A stretch of 64,000 nucleotides of DNA from JABDPF01 sp037384065 (GCA_037384065.1 JARROJ010000001.1:51345-115344), one strand, 5' to 3'; positions 49,811 through 59,034 are shown, counted from the first letter of the stretch. Translations and numbers: made by a program. Notes: generated by a model not told the origin, from the sequence alone.

Positions 49811-50799
49811 CGGGATTCTCCCTTCCGGTTCGGCCCGGCGTCCAGCAGGGGGGTGCCGTTGGCTTCGTGCCAGGCCAGGATGCCGCTCCAGATTTCGTCG
49901 GCCGTCTCCGCGTACCAGAACAGTTCGCGGTCCTCGCCCTCGATCACGCCTTCCTCGATCAGGAATTCGACATTGAACGCCCGGCGCCAGAATTTCCGGC
50001 CCACGAGCACCACCGGTATCGGCTTGATCTTGCGCGTCTGGATCAGCGTCAGTGTCTCGAACAGCTCGTCGAACGTGCCGTAGCCGCCCGGAAAGACGAC
50101 CAGCGCGCGCGTCCGCAGCAGAAAATGCAGCTTTCGCAACGAGAAGTAGTGAAACCGGAAACACAGATCCGGCGTGATGTACGGGTTGGGGAACTGCTCG
50201 TGCGGCAGGTCGATGTTCAGCCCGACGGTCGGGCTGCCGACATCCCACGCGCCGCGGTTCGCGGCTTCCATCATGCCGGGCCCGCCGCCGGTCATCACCA
50301 CCAGCCGGCAGTCATCCGGTCCGTCCGCGGCGGCGCCGACCCGGCGCCCCAGTTCGCGCGCGACGTCGTAATACCGGGATTTTTCGAGCAAGCGCTCGGC
50401 CACGGCCAGGCGCTGCTCGAGCGCGGCATCGCCGGGCTCCGCGGCAAGCGCCGCGCGTAATTCCGCCACCCGGCGTTGCGCCGAAGCCGGCTCCTCGATC
50501 CGCGTACTGCCGAAGACCACGACGGAATGCCGGATGCCCCGCTGCTCCATCAGGAACTCGGGCTTTTCGTAATCGATCTGCAGGCGGACGCCTCGTGTCT
50601 CGTAGTCGTTGAGCCAGTCGATGTCCTGGTCCGCCTGCCGGTAGCTGGGACTTTCCAGGATTTTCTGCACGCGCGCCAGAGCGCCCGGATCGTCGCAGGG
50701 CGGCTTCGGCTGATGCCAGGGAAGGGGTTCGCGGCGCCGGTGTGGATGCGGTGGGTTCGGCACCTGCGACGAACCCGCCACGGTCGGTTTCGTCTTCAT
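49807..50799 (-). CDS. LOG family protein (cytokinin-riboside phosphohydrolase-like)
   Basis: 330 residues, longer than plain LOG proteins (about 190-220) through an N-terminal extension with a Pro/His-rich segment (residues 9-36). The family motifs TGGGPGMMEAANRGAWDVG and the catalytic PGGYGTFDELFETLTLIQ are intact. LOG enzymes cleave nucleoside monophosphates, AMP included, releasing base and ribose 5-phosphate; annotation as 'lysine decarboxylase' is historical. GGGGAGAA precedes the ATG. Confidence 0.88.
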   Translation of the reverse strand: MKTKPTVAGSSQVPNPPHPHRRREPLPWHQPKPPCDDPGALARVQKILESPSYRQADQDIDWLNDYETRGVRLQIDYEKPEFLMEQRGIRHSVVVFGSTRIEEPASAQRRVAELRAALAAEPGDAALEQRLAVAERLLEKSRYYDVARELGRRVGAAADGPDDCRLVVMTGGGPGMMEAANRGAWDVGSPTVGLNIDLPHEQFPNPYITPDLCFRFHYFSLRKLHFLLRTRALVVFPGGYGTFDELFETLTLIQTRKIKPIPVVLVGRKFWRRAFNVEFLIEEGVIEGEDRELFWYAETADEIWSGILAWHEANGTPLLDAGPNRKGESR

Positions 50800-50952
50800 G
50801 TCATTCTCCCCGGAACGGATTTCGTCGGGGGCGGTCGGCCCGATGGGAGTCGTTCCGCCGTCGCTTTCAGTTTACGCCGGCCGCGCCGCCGACGCGCGGG
50901 TCAGGTCGCATCCGCTTGATCTGAAGCGCTTTCGTCCGGGTCCGGGCGGACG

Positions 50953-52011
50953 TCAGTCGGTATCGGGCCGCTCCAGGAACACCGTCTGCGTCGGATAGGC
51001 GAACTCGATGTGCTCGGCCTCGAACCGTTCGTGGATCGCCAGGTAAATCGACTGCTGGATGTCCATGTACTGGTTGTAGTCACGGCTCAGCACGTAATAG
51101 ACGCTCTCGAAATTCAGGGAGAAGTCGCCGTACTGGCTGAAGTGCGAGCGGTCGAAGCGGGTGTCCTGCTGCGCCTCGATCGCCTCGCGGATGATCTGCG
51201 GAATGAGCTTCAGTTTTTCGCGCGGGGTCTGGTAGACGACGCCCAGCTTGAAAACCACCCGGCGCTCGGCCATGCGGCCGAAGTTGCGCACGCGGCTGTT
51301 CAGCAGATCGGTGTTGGAAAAGATCAGTTCCTCGCCGGACAGGCTGCGCAGCCGGGTCGTCTTGAGACCGATCTTCTCGACGCTGCCCAGGAAATCCCCC
51401 ACCATCAGGAAATCGCCCACCACGAACGGTTTGTCCAGCACGATCGACAGCGATGAAAAGAGGTCGCCGAGGATGTTCTGCACGGCCAGCGCCACGGCCA
51501 CGCCGCCGATGCCGAGACCGGCGACCAGCGCGGTGATGTCGATGCCCAGGTTGTCCAGGATCAGCAGCACGACGACCGACCAGACGACCACGCGCGCCGC
51601 CAGGCCGATCATGCCGAGCGTGGTCAGATCTTCCGGATTTTCCTCCCGCTTGCGCTTGCGGTAGTCGTTCAGAACCGAGTTGACCAGGGCGCCGCCCCAC
51701 AGGCCGGCCTGCAGCAGCAAGGTGATGACGAACACGATCCCGACCCAGCGCTGCCCGCTGTCCGGCAACTCGAGGTACTGCGCCCCGAACCAGGCGCCGA
51801 CCACCAGCCAGAACAGCAGGCGGGTCGACGCGATGACATTGACCACGTGATCGTCCCAGCGGGTGTCGGTGCGTTGCGCCAGTCGGGCGATGCGGCCGCG
51901 AACGATGCCTTGCGCGGTCCGCAGCACGATGACGGCCAGCAGGGCCATGCCGACGGCGATCGCCCACTCCGGCAGATCGTTGCCGAGCAGGACCTTCTCG
52001 GTGATGTCCAT
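50953..52011 (-). CDS. MscS-type mechanosensitive channel
   Basis: 352 residues with about five membrane helices and the pore-lining helix region VAGLGIGGVAVALAVQNILGDLFSSL, followed by the MscS beta domain (DKPFVVGDFLMVGDFLGSVEKIGLKTTRLRS) and an alpha/beta C-terminal vestibule. The extra N-terminal helices make it a mid-size MscS homologue like YnaI/YbdG rather than the 286-residue MscS. Role: release of osmolytes on hypo-osmotic shock. GAGG precedes the ATG. Confidence 0.92.
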   Translation of the reverse strand: MDITEKVLLGNDLPEWAIAVGMALLAVIVLRTAQGIVRGRIARLAQRTDTRWDDHVVNVIASTRLLFWLVVGAWFGAQYLELPDSGQRWVGIVFVITLLLQAGLWGGALVNSVLNDYRKRKREENPEDLTTLGMIGLAARVVVWSVVVLLILDNLGIDITALVAGLGIGGVAVALAVQNILGDLFSSLSIVLDKPFVVGDFLMVGDFLGSVEKIGLKTTRLRSLSGEELIFSNTDLLNSRVRNFGRMAERRVVFKLGVVYQTPREKLKLIPQIIREAIEAQQDTRFDRSHFSQYGDFSLNFESVYYVLSRDYNQYMDIQQSIYLAIHERFEAEHIEFAYPTQTVFLERPDTD

Positions 52012-52161
52012 TCAATACCTCGCGTTTCCGCGCGTCGTTCGCAGCGGAAGTCTCGATTTCAGGGGGAACGATAAGAAGTATACCGGGGACGCATCGAACA
52101 TTCAGCCCGACATGGCACACGGATTGCATCGCTCAAGGCAGGCAAAAAACCAAGGAGCGCC

Positions 52162-52656
52162 ATGAACGACCTCGCCCAGAAACGACTCGACGACCTGATC
52201 GCATCCTTCGATACCGCGATGCTGGTCACGACCTCGCTGTCCGGTCAGCCTCGAGCCCGGCCAATGGCCATCGCCGGCCACGACAAGGGCGGCCTGCTCT
52301 ACTTCGCGACCCGGGCCGAGGACGAGAAGATGAACGAAATCCTGGAGCATCCGCACGTCGCGGTGACGATGCAGGGCGACGCCCGCTTCCTTTCGATCAC
52401 GGGCGAGGCGCGGATCGAGACCAACGTCCAGCTCGCGCGCAGCCTCTGGCAGCCTTCCATGCAGCTCTGGTTTCCGAACGGCGCGAACGATCCGCAGCTG
52501 ACCCTGATCCTGATCGATCCCGTGTACGCCGAATACTGGGACCGCAGCGGACTGCGCCGGCTGGAGTTCCTGTGGGAGGCCGGCAAGGCCCTGGTGCGCG
52601 GCGAAGCGATGGACGAACCGTCGGCCGGGGACCACGCCAAGGTCGTCCCGGACTAG
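52162..52656 (+). CDS. Pyridoxamine 5'-phosphate oxidase-like (general stress) protein
   Basis: 164 residues with the split-barrel flavin-binding fold: FDTAMLVTTSLSGQPRARPMAI, LYFATRAEDEKMNEI and VAVTMQGDARFLSITGEARI. Similar to bacterial general-stress protein 26 (FMN/F420 binders), probably not a true PdxH. AAGGAG precedes the ATG. The next gene starts 9 bases on, and its ribosome-binding site overlaps this stop. Confidence 0.85.
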   Translation: MNDLAQKRLDDLIASFDTAMLVTTSLSGQPRARPMAIAGHDKGGLLYFATRAEDEKMNEILEHPHVAVTMQGDARFLSITGEARIETNVQLARSLWQPSMQLWFPNGANDPQLTLILIDPVYAEYWDRSGLRRLEFLWEAGKALVRGEAMDEPSAGDHAKVVPD

Positions 52657-52665
52657 GAGGATCCC

Positions 52666-52890
52666 GTGTACGAACTCGCACTGAGCGGACGCGGCGTCGT
52701 CTTCGTGCTGGTCGTCCTGGGGCTCGATGTATGGGCCCTGGTGAAAACCTGGCGCGGCTCCGCCTCGAACGCACGCAAAATCGCCTGGAGCGCGATCATC
52801 GTCCTGTTACCCCTGCTCGGCCTGGTCATCTGGGCGCTGGCCGGACCGCGTGTCGCCAAGCCCGATCTTTACGATCACGAGCCCCCATAG
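52666..52890 (+). CDS. PLDc_N domain small membrane protein
   Basis: 74 residues, GTG start after AGGAGG. Two hydrophobic segments with the PLDc_N pattern GVVFVLVVLGLDVWALVKTW and IAWSAIIVLLPLLGLVIWALAGPR. This short domain normally precedes cardiolipin-synthase-like phospholipases; here it stands alone. Function unknown. Same operon as the PNPOx-like gene. Confidence 0.78.
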   Translation: MYELALSGRGVVFVLVVLGLDVWALVKTWRGSASNARKIAWSAIIVLLPLLGLVIWALAGPRVAKPDLYDHEPP

Positions 52891-52975
52891 CCGGGCCGAG
52901 CCCGCCGCGACCGCCGTTGTAAAACTTACACGGACGAGGCGCCCGTTTTGCAAAGTCCGCCGCGCGCGGCCGGGG

Positions 52976-52991
52976 CGTGATTTTTATCACG
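52976..52991. promoter_or_regulatory. Perfect CRP/FNR-family-like palindrome upstream of ppk2
   Basis: CGTGATTTTTATCACG is a perfect 16-base inverted repeat (GTGAT-N4-ATCAC), matching GTGA-N6-TCAC of CRP and eight of ten of the FNR consensus. It is centred about 90 bases before the GTG start of ppk2. It is the only clear regulatory motif in this 183-base gap. Confidence 0.5.
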
Positions 52992-53073
52992 AGCCGGGAC
53001 CCGTTCTTGCGGCCGCGTTGTCTCCGTGCGGCCGACTGGTTTATCGTGAGGTCGACCGCAAGAGGACCGCGCC

Positions 53074-53955
53074 GTGATCATTCCCCCGCACAATCGATGG
53101 ACGGTGCCGACCGACGGCACGTTCGACCCGGGTCACGCCCGCTGTGAACCGCCCGACGACGCACCGGTCGGAAAAGCCGCACGCAAGGCCCTGAAGGCTC
53201 AGGTAAAACGCCTGGACGACCTGCAGCGCCGCCTGTACGCCGAAGACCGCCACGCCGTACTGCTGGTTTTCCAGGCCATGGACGCCGCCGGCAAGGACAG
53301 CACCATCCGCGCCGTGTTCACCGGGGTCAACCCGTCGGCTTTCCAGGTCACGTCGTTCAAGCAGCCGAGCCGGAACGAGCTGGACCAGGATTTCCTCTGG
53401 CGGACCACCCGCGCCCTGCCCCAGCGCGGCCGCATCGGCGTGTTCAACCGCAGTTACTACGAGGAGGTGCTGGTGGTTCGGGTTCACCCGGAATACCTTG
53501 GCGCGCAGAGGCTGCCGCCGGACGCGACGCCGGCATCGCCGGACGATCTGTGGCCGCAACGTTTCGAATCGATCGTCGAGCACGAGCGACACCTGGCCCG
53601 CAACGGCACGGTGATCCTCAAGTTCTGGCTGAACGTTTCCCGCGCGGAGCAGAAGCGGCGCTTCCTGCGCCGACTCGACGTTCCCGAGAAGAACTGGAAG
53701 TTCAGCGCGGGCGACGTCGAGGAACGTCGCCACTGGCCGGCCTACATGGCGGCGTACGCCGACGCCCTGCGCCATACGAGCAAGCCCTGGGCGCCCTGGT
53801 TCGCCATCCCGGCCGACGACAAGCCCTACATGCGCCTGACCGTCGCCCGGATCGTCGTCGACACCCTCGCGTCGATGGGTCTGCGCTACCCGGACGTCGA
53901 CGCCGCGGAGCGCGCGCGCTTCGACGAGATGCGGCGGCGTCTGCTCGACGAATAG
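53074..53955 (+). CDS. ppk2: Polyphosphate kinase 2 (single-domain)
   Basis: 293 residues, one PPK2 domain: Walker A FQAMDAAGKDSTIRA (about 67-80), the lid region and the NRSYYEEVLVVRVHP motif in place of DRSWYGR. It transfers phosphate between polyphosphate and nucleotides; the subgroup with NRSYYEEVL mainly phosphorylates ADP/GDP or AMP/ADP. The start is GTG 53074, the first in frame after a stop. With Pap elsewhere in the window, the cell has two polyphosphate-dependent nucleotide kinases. Confidence 0.92.
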   Translation: MIIPPHNRWTVPTDGTFDPGHARCEPPDDAPVGKAARKALKAQVKRLDDLQRRLYAEDRHAVLLVFQAMDAAGKDSTIRAVFTGVNPSAFQVTSFKQPSRNELDQDFLWRTTRALPQRGRIGVFNRSYYEEVLVVRVHPEYLGAQRLPPDATPASPDDLWPQRFESIVEHERHLARNGTVILKFWLNVSRAEQKRRFLRRLDVPEKNWKFSAGDVEERRHWPAYMAAYADALRHTSKPWAPWFAIPADDKPYMRLTVARIVVDTLASMGLRYPDVDAAERARFDEMRRRLLDE

Positions 53956-54004
53956 ACGGCCGCGTCCGGGCCGTCGTTACCGGGACCGGCGCGGGTTCGG
54001 GGCC

Positions 54005-54032
54005 TTGTTTCCGCGATCCGCGCCCCTATAGC
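54005..54032 (+). promoter_or_regulatory. Candidate promoter of DUF302 gene
   Basis: TTGTTT (54005-54010), 16-base spacer, TATAGC (54027-54032), followed by the DUF302 ATG about 40 bases on with GAGAGGA upstream. Confidence 0.4.
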
Positions 54033-54072
54033 TAAGGTAACGGTTCGAATTGCAGATGAGAGAGGATTCCAC

Positions 54073-54477
54073 ATGTCCGACATGGCTTTTGAAGTGACCC
54101 TCGGCGCCCCCTATTCCGAGGCCCTGGACCGCGTGATCGATGCCCTGCAGGATGAGGGCTTCGGCGTCCTCACGCGGATCGACGTGCACGACACCCTGAA
54201 ACAGAAGCTGGATGTCGATTTCCGCGAGTATTGCATTCTCGGCGCCTGTAACCCGCCGCTGGCCCACAAGGCCCTGTCGAGCCGGCCCGACGCGGGCCTG
54301 ATGCTGCCCTGCAACGTGATCGTCGAGGCCCTGGAAAGCGGCGGAACGCTGGTCCGCATCGTCGACCCGAAGGCCATGATGAAAGCGGGCGGCCTCGCCG
54401 GCGATCCCGCGATCGAGGAAGTCGGCGGCGAAGCCGAATCCCGTCTGCGCCGGGTCGCCCTGGCGCTGACGTCCTGA
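54073..54477 (+). CDS. DUF302 family protein
   Basis: 134 residues with the DUF302 fold: EALDRVIDALQDEGFGVLTRIDVHDTLKQKLDVDFREYCILGACNPPLAHKAL, with C-N-P-P in the GACNPP motif, and MLPCNVIVEALESGG. It is cytosolic; DUF302 proteins are associated with redox or respiratory stress loci but the function is not established. GAGAGGATT precedes the ATG. Confidence 0.88.
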   Translation: MSDMAFEVTLGAPYSEALDRVIDALQDEGFGVLTRIDVHDTLKQKLDVDFREYCILGACNPPLAHKALSSRPDAGLMLPCNVIVEALESGGTLVRIVDPKAMMKAGGLAGDPAIEEVGGEAESRLRRVALALTS

Positions 54478-54527
54478 GCCGAACGCCCGGCCGGCGTCCG
54501 CGAACCGGACCGCCGGGCAGCCCGTGA

Positions 54528-54551
54528 CGGGGGCGTGGGCCCACGCCCCCG
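54528..54551. terminator. Perfect 24-base GC palindrome between convergent genes
   Basis: CGGGGGCGTGGG followed directly by its reverse complement, placed between the DUF302 stop and the stop of the secreted unknown gene. It has no T-tract, but its position fits a shared terminator hairpin. Confidence 0.55.
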
Positions 54552-54567
54552 CGATGCGCCCCGGAGA

Positions 54568-55230
54568 TTACTCGAATACGACCCCGGTGAAGATACCCTC
54601 GGGCGTCGTCGGATCGCCATGCGTGACGTCCCTGGGCAGCGGCAATGGCGTGACGGTGAAGAACATTTCCGTCCCCTTGATGTGCAGCCCTTCGATTTCG
54701 CCGCCATGGCCCTTGCCGACGACCATGAGTTCGCCGACCCATGCGATGGGCATCCCTGACGCGTCGTACGCTGCCACCATGCGCTTACCGGTGCTGTTCC
54801 CGCGCCAGTAAACCTGTGGATCCTGGAGCGCGGCCGGATCGCAGTCGCTCGAGAGCGCGATGGTCCACTCGCTCCAGACCTCGCCCGCGTAGAGCTCGTC
54901 CCAGTTGACGTTGAGCTCGTAGCTGCCGACGCCCTGCAGGCGGGGGTCGGGGTCGCCGTGCGCGTCGAGGCCGCTCACGCAGGTGTAGAGCGGCAGGTCA
55001 CGCACCCTGAGCCGGCCGCTGCGCGTGCAGACCGGCGTGAACGCGTTCAGCCACTCGACTTCGCCGCCGGGGCATTGAACGTCGAGTTCGGCGAGGAAAG
55101 GCATCGCCGGCCAGTTGTCGAAAAAGGTCACCGCTTCGCCCATGAAATCATCGGACGGGCCATCCGCGGACGCGATGGCAGGGCCGGCGAGCGCGAGCGG
55201 CAGGACACTCAAAAGAATCAATCGGTTCAT
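54568..55230 (-). CDS. Secreted hypothetical protein
   Basis: 220 residues with signal peptide (MNRLILLSVLPLALAGPAIAS) and no membrane segment afterwards. Cysteines at about 53, 68, 84 and 130 could form two disulfides. Mostly beta-rich (SYELNVNWDELYAGEVWSEWTIALSSD). Not recognised; no function proposed. GGAGG precedes the ATG. Confidence 0.75.
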   Translation of the reverse strand: MNRLILLSVLPLALAGPAIASADGPSDDFMGEAVTFFDNWPAMPFLAELDVQCPGGEVEWLNAFTPVCTRSGRLRVRDLPLYTCVSGLDAHGDPDPRLQGVGSYELNVNWDELYAGEVWSEWTIALSSDCDPAALQDPQVYWRGNSTGKRMVAAYDASGMPIAWVGELMVVGKGHGGEIEGLHIKGTEMFFTVTPLPLPRDVTHGDPTTPEGIFTGVVFE

Positions 55231-55466
55231 GACCAGCCTCCGGATTCTGTCGTTTGAAAAAGGGTCCGGCGCCGGATCGGCTCCGCGACCACGTCCAGCG
55301 TACGGCCGGCGCGCGAGCGTTGCTTGACGGAGGATGGACGATCTTCGGACGATATCGTGACGGCGCGCCTGCCGGACTGCGGACCGCTGCGCGAGGACCC
55401 GCGATTCGCGGCGCTGCCGTGGCGCAGCAATGTCATTGAGCCGCGTCCCCGCGAGGGATTGCCGGC
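55231..55466. other. 236-base intergenic region
   Basis: Between two minus-strand genes. Apart from the ribosome-binding site GGAGG of the secreted protein I see no conserved motif or hairpin with a T-tract, so a promoter is presumed rather than identified. Confidence 0.3.
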
Positions 55467-56231
55467 TCAGAAATGGCCCAGGCTCATCTGCTGACCGGGC
55501 AGCGGTTGGTCATGGAACGCTTCGAAGGTCAGCTTCGTGTCACGCGCCACGACATCGGCCACCCGCTTCTGCACCGCGAACTCGTTGTCCACGGGCATCT
55601 CGTGGGAGCGCGCCCAGACGTCGGTGCCGGTCGACACGTCGACCAGCTGGACGGAAATCCGGTACACGCCGTCGATGCGGCGAACCGACCCCTCGATGAT
55701 CGCGCTGGCGCCGAGTTCCCCGCGAATCTTGTCGATGTCGATTTTTTTGCCGCCGTACCGCGAGGAATGGGCCCGGGCGATGACCTCGAAACCCGGCACG
55801 CAGCACAGTGAATTCTGGATTTCTTCCGCCAATCCGTCGCAGAAATGCGACAGGTCATGATCGCGCGCCATGTCGCAGATCGGCAATATGGCAATGCGGG
55901 CGCGGACGTCTTCCGGATCCAGGTGCGGGCACGCGCAGCTGACGCGGGTGACCGGTTCCCGGCTGAGTTCCCGCACCAGGTCGCGGCGCACACCTTCCGG
56001 CGTAATCTCGTAAGCCCAGGCCAGCACCACGGCCACCGGGAAGCCCAGCAGCACCAGGATGACCAGCAGCGTGTAGGCCCCTTCCGGAACCTGAAAGGCC
56101 TCGAACAACAGTTCGCCGACCTGCATCACGCCCCAGGCCATCACCGCGTAGACCAGGGCCACCTGGAATACCTTGCGCTGCCTCAGCTCCTCGTAAACCG
56201 CGCGAATCAGCCGCGAATCACGCCAACTCAT
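55467..56231 (-). CDS. Membrane-anchored TolB-N/FlgO-like domain protein
   Basis: 254 residues. N-terminal YEELRQRKVFQVALVYAVMAWGVMQVG, followed by a second helix and the motif AYEITPEGVRRD, is the membrane linker common in proteobacterial adenylate-cyclase/winged-helix/TPR proteins. The C-terminal part (AILPICDMARDHDLSHFCDGLAEEIQNSL...GASAIIEGSVRRIDGVYRISVQLVDVSTGTDVWA) is the TolB-N/FlgO-like nucleotide-free sensor fold. Relatives usually continue with TPRs; here the protein stops directly, so it is a short version. ATG 56231 is the likely start. Role unknown. Confidence 0.78.
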   Translation of the reverse strand: MSWRDSRLIRAVYEELRQRKVFQVALVYAVMAWGVMQVGELLFEAFQVPEGAYTLLVILVLLGFPVAVVLAWAYEITPEGVRRDLVRELSREPVTRVSCACPHLDPEDVRARIAILPICDMARDHDLSHFCDGLAEEIQNSLCCVPGFEVIARAHSSRYGGKKIDIDKIRGELGASAIIEGSVRRIDGVYRISVQLVDVSTGTDVWARSHEMPVDNEFAVQKRVADVVARDTKLTFEAFHDQPLPGQQMSLGHF

Positions 56232-56472
56232 GGCCGGATGCCGGCCGTGAGCCGGGTGCGCGTATGCCCGAATCTTGTCGCCATGCAAACCGTCACGTAT
56301 CGCCCGCCAATGAGGGATGTGGGTTCTCTAAGCATAGAACACGCTGAAGAATCTGCCGCTTGCGGCCGCGATTCGGACACCGTGCAACGGGGCGCCGCGC
56401 GGCAACCGTTGCGTGCGCCCGGCCGGCGCGGCACGCCTGCCGGGGACGTTCCGCGACGCCGTGTGCTGCCTG

Positions 56473-57963
56473 TCAGGCGTTCGCTGGCGGGCAGTACTGC
56501 TGCAGGAAATCGCGGTGCGCGGGCATGTTGGCGACCGCCTGCCCGATATTGCCTTTCAATGAATCGAGCGCCCGCTGCAGGCGCTGGTCTCCGAGCAGGG
56601 CGCCCATGTGGTGGTGATGCTTCGGCACGATGCCCTGACCGTCCATGACGAACAACCACGAAGCGACCTTGAAAAGCTCCTCCGCCGCGGGCTGTATGGT
56701 GCCGCTCTCGCGAAACAGCGCGATGCGCCGGGCCAGGCTGTCGGGGATGTCCATGTCGCGGCAACTGCGCCAGAACGGCGAGTCGTCGCGCCGGGTCAGC
56801 GTGTAGTGCAGGATGATGAAGTCGCGCACGTGTTCGAAATCGTAGCGCGTCCGCTCGTTGTACCGCGCGGCGAGCGCCTCGAAGTTGCCGCCGAACGGGA
56901 ACAGCTGGACCAGGCGCATCGCGCCGATCTGGATCAGGTGGATGCTGGTGCTCTCCAGCGGCTCGAGGAATCCGCCCGAAAGCCCGATGGCGACGACATT
57001 CTTGTCCCAGGCCTTGCGCCGCCGACCGGTCACATAGCGGATCAGGCGTGGCTCGGTGAGGGGCTCGCCTTCCAGATTACCCAGCAATTCGTCCCGGGCG
57101 GCCTCTTCCTCCTGGTGCGCGCTGCAGAAGACGAGGCCGTTGCCGACGCGACGCTGCAGCGGAATGCGCCACTGCCAGCCGGCGCTGCGCGCGATGGCCC
57201 GCGTGTACGGCGGAATCATCCCGGTGGATTCGGTCTGCACGGCGAGGGCGCTGTCGGTCTGCAGCCAGTGGCGCCAGTCCTCGTAACCGGCCTTCAGGGT
57301 CTGCTCGATCAGCAGGCCGCGGAACCCGGTGCAGTCGACGAACAGATCGCCCGCCACGCGCTCGCCGTTTTCCAGCAGCAGCGCGGTCACGTAGCCGGAC
57401 TCGCCGTCCTGCTCGACCTGCGCGATCCGGCCTTCGATCCGTTTGATGCCCTTGGGCTCGAACAGGCCGCGCAGGAAGCCGGCGTAGAGCCCCGCGTCCA
57501 GGTGATACGCGTAATTGATCTTCGCCGATTTCGAGGTTGCGAATTTGCCCGCTGCGGCCGCCTGGTGCTCGAAGCAGTAGTCGCCCAGGTCACCGGCGAA
57601 ACCGCGATCCCTGCCCATCAGCCACAGGTGGTGGAAGTCCGCCATCCAGGTCGACTTGCCGACATCGCCGAAAGGGTGGATGTATCGGTCACCGAGCTGG
57701 CCCCAGTTCTCGAACGAAATGCCGAGTTTGAAGCTGGCCTGCGTCGCGCTCATGAACGCGCGCTCGTCGATGCCCAGCAGGGCATGAAAGGAACGGAAGG
57801 TGGGGATGGTCGCCTCGCCCACGCCCACCGTGCCGATTTCGTCGGATTCCACCAGGGTTATGTCGAGCAGCGGACCCAGTTGCTGCGCGAGCAGCGACGC
57901 CACCGTCCAGCCTGCGGTGCCGCCTCCGGCGATGACGACGCGTTTTACGGTCGGGTTCTGCAT
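56473..57963 (-). CDS. Tryptophan halogenase family flavoprotein
   Basis: FADH2-dependent halogenase fold, 496 residues. FAD motif GGGTAGW (13-19), the catalytic Lys79 in SFKLGISFENW (same position as PrnA Lys79) and the halogenase signature WxWxIP at 263-268 are all present, so it can be expected to activate halide. Free tryptophan is not necessarily the substrate: such genes next to TonB receptors and SapC in Xanthomonadales and relatives are thought to act on unknown compounds, perhaps saccharide-linked aromatics. AAGGAA precedes ATG 57963, 10 bases after the cupin gene, so it is in the same operon. Confidence 0.9.
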   Translation of the reverse strand: MQNPTVKRVVIAGGGTAGWTVASLLAQQLGPLLDITLVESDEIGTVGVGEATIPTFRSFHALLGIDERAFMSATQASFKLGISFENWGQLGDRYIHPFGDVGKSTWMADFHHLWLMGRDRGFAGDLGDYCFEHQAAAAGKFATSKSAKINYAYHLDAGLYAGFLRGLFEPKGIKRIEGRIAQVEQDGESGYVTALLLENGERVAGDLFVDCTGFRGLLIEQTLKAGYEDWRHWLQTDSALAVQTESTGMIPPYTRAIARSAGWQWRIPLQRRVGNGLVFCSAHQEEEAARDELLGNLEGEPLTEPRLIRYVTGRRRKAWDKNVVAIGLSGGFLEPLESTSIHLIQIGAMRLVQLFPFGGNFEALAARYNERTRYDFEHVRDFIILHYTLTRRDDSPFWRSCRDMDIPDSLARRIALFRESGTIQPAAEELFKVASWLFVMDGQGIVPKHHHHMGALLGDQRLQRALDSLKGNIGQAVANMPAHRDFLQQYCPPANA

Positions 57964-57973
57964 GGCGATTCCT

Positions 57974-59002
57974 TCAACGGTTGAGGCGCCGCAGCAGGTA
58001 TGCGCGCAGGCGCCGGGCCTTGAGTTCGTCCATCGGCCCCAGGTTGCCGCGCGCCGCCTCGGGCAGGTGGGCGCCGGCACGGTCCGCGGGGCCGAACACG
58101 TAGTAATCGAACACGGCGCGCCACGCGCGCTTTTCCTGCTCGGGCCGGTCGCGCAGGCTCAACAGTGCGTGCAGCAGCGTGTTCTGCGGCGTGTCCATGA
58201 ACTGCGGCGAGGTATTCCACCAGTAGTTGACCATCACGTTGAAGGCGTCCCGCGCCTCCACCTCGTGCCACCACATCGCCGGGTAGTACAGCGCATCGCC
58301 CGGCTCCAGGTCGGCGATCTCCCCGGCGGCCAGCGCTTCGCGCAGCCGCGGAAAGCGCTCGAAATCCGGCGCGTCGATGTCCGCCATGGTCACGACCTGC
58401 CCGCCCGGCGTCGGATCCAGCGGACCCGGGTAGAGGTTTTCGATCTGCTCCGGCGGAAACAGCGTGAAACGGCGATGCCCGACCAGGCAGCAGGCGATGT
58501 TGTTCGACATGTCGTAATGGGCCCGCGCGGTCGAGCGGTTGCCGATCCATGCGCCCACCAGCGGCGGATTCGCTTCGAACATCGCGTGGTTGAGCACCAG
58601 GTCGTTGTCGGCCCGAAAGCCGGGCAGGAACACATCCACGTCCGTCGAACCGATATAGAAGGTCGGCGCCTCGTCCTCTTCGAGCAGCCCGAGCACAATG
58701 TCCAGGTACTCGTCCAGCCGCCCGCGGTCGGACTCGAAGTCGAGTTCGGTCGCGTCCGCCGTGTAACCGAAACGACCCCGCTGGTCCGGTTGGGCGATGA
58801 ACGCCACGACCGGCCGCCCCTGGTAGAAGGTCTTGAGATAGGATGCCGCCTCGGCCGCCGAAGCCGTTCGGGTCAGCGGCCAGTCGCGCACCAGACCCTT
58901 GAGAATGACGGGCTGCTCGGCCGCCAGCAACGCATCCCAGGGAACGGCATCCGGCGCGATACCCTCGAGCACCCGGGTTTTGCGTTCAATCTGAGTCGTC
59001 AC
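57974..59002 (-). CDS. Cupin-like (JmjC/cupin_8) oxygenase
   Basis: 342 residues from GTG 59002 (TTQIERKTRVLEG); a start at 59083 would overlap sapC by 49 bases and is less likely. Cupin_8/JmjC fold: metal-binding HxD in AHYDMSNN and the distal His in AMWWHEVEAR, consistent with a 2-oxoglutarate/Fe(II) dioxygenase. These proteins cluster with tryptophan halogenases and SapC genes in TonB-receptor loci; substrate unknown. Between sapC and the halogenase gene. Confidence 0.85.
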   Translation of the reverse strand: MTTQIERKTRVLEGIAPDAVPWDALLAAEQPVILKGLVRDWPLTRTASAAEAASYLKTFYQGRPVVAFIAQPDQRGRFGYTADATELDFESDRGRLDEYLDIVLGLLEEDEAPTFYIGSTDVDVFLPGFRADNDLVLNHAMFEANPPLVGAWIGNRSTARAHYDMSNNIACCLVGHRRFTLFPPEQIENLYPGPLDPTPGGQVVTMADIDAPDFERFPRLREALAAGEIADLEPGDALYYPAMWWHEVEARDAFNVMVNYWWNTSPQFMDTPQNTLLHALLSLRDRPEQEKRAWRAVFDYYVFGPADRAGAHLPEAARGNLGPMDELKARRLRAYLLRRLNR

Positions 59003-59034
59003 GGCCTGGTCGCCCTGTTCCGGTATCCGGCCAT

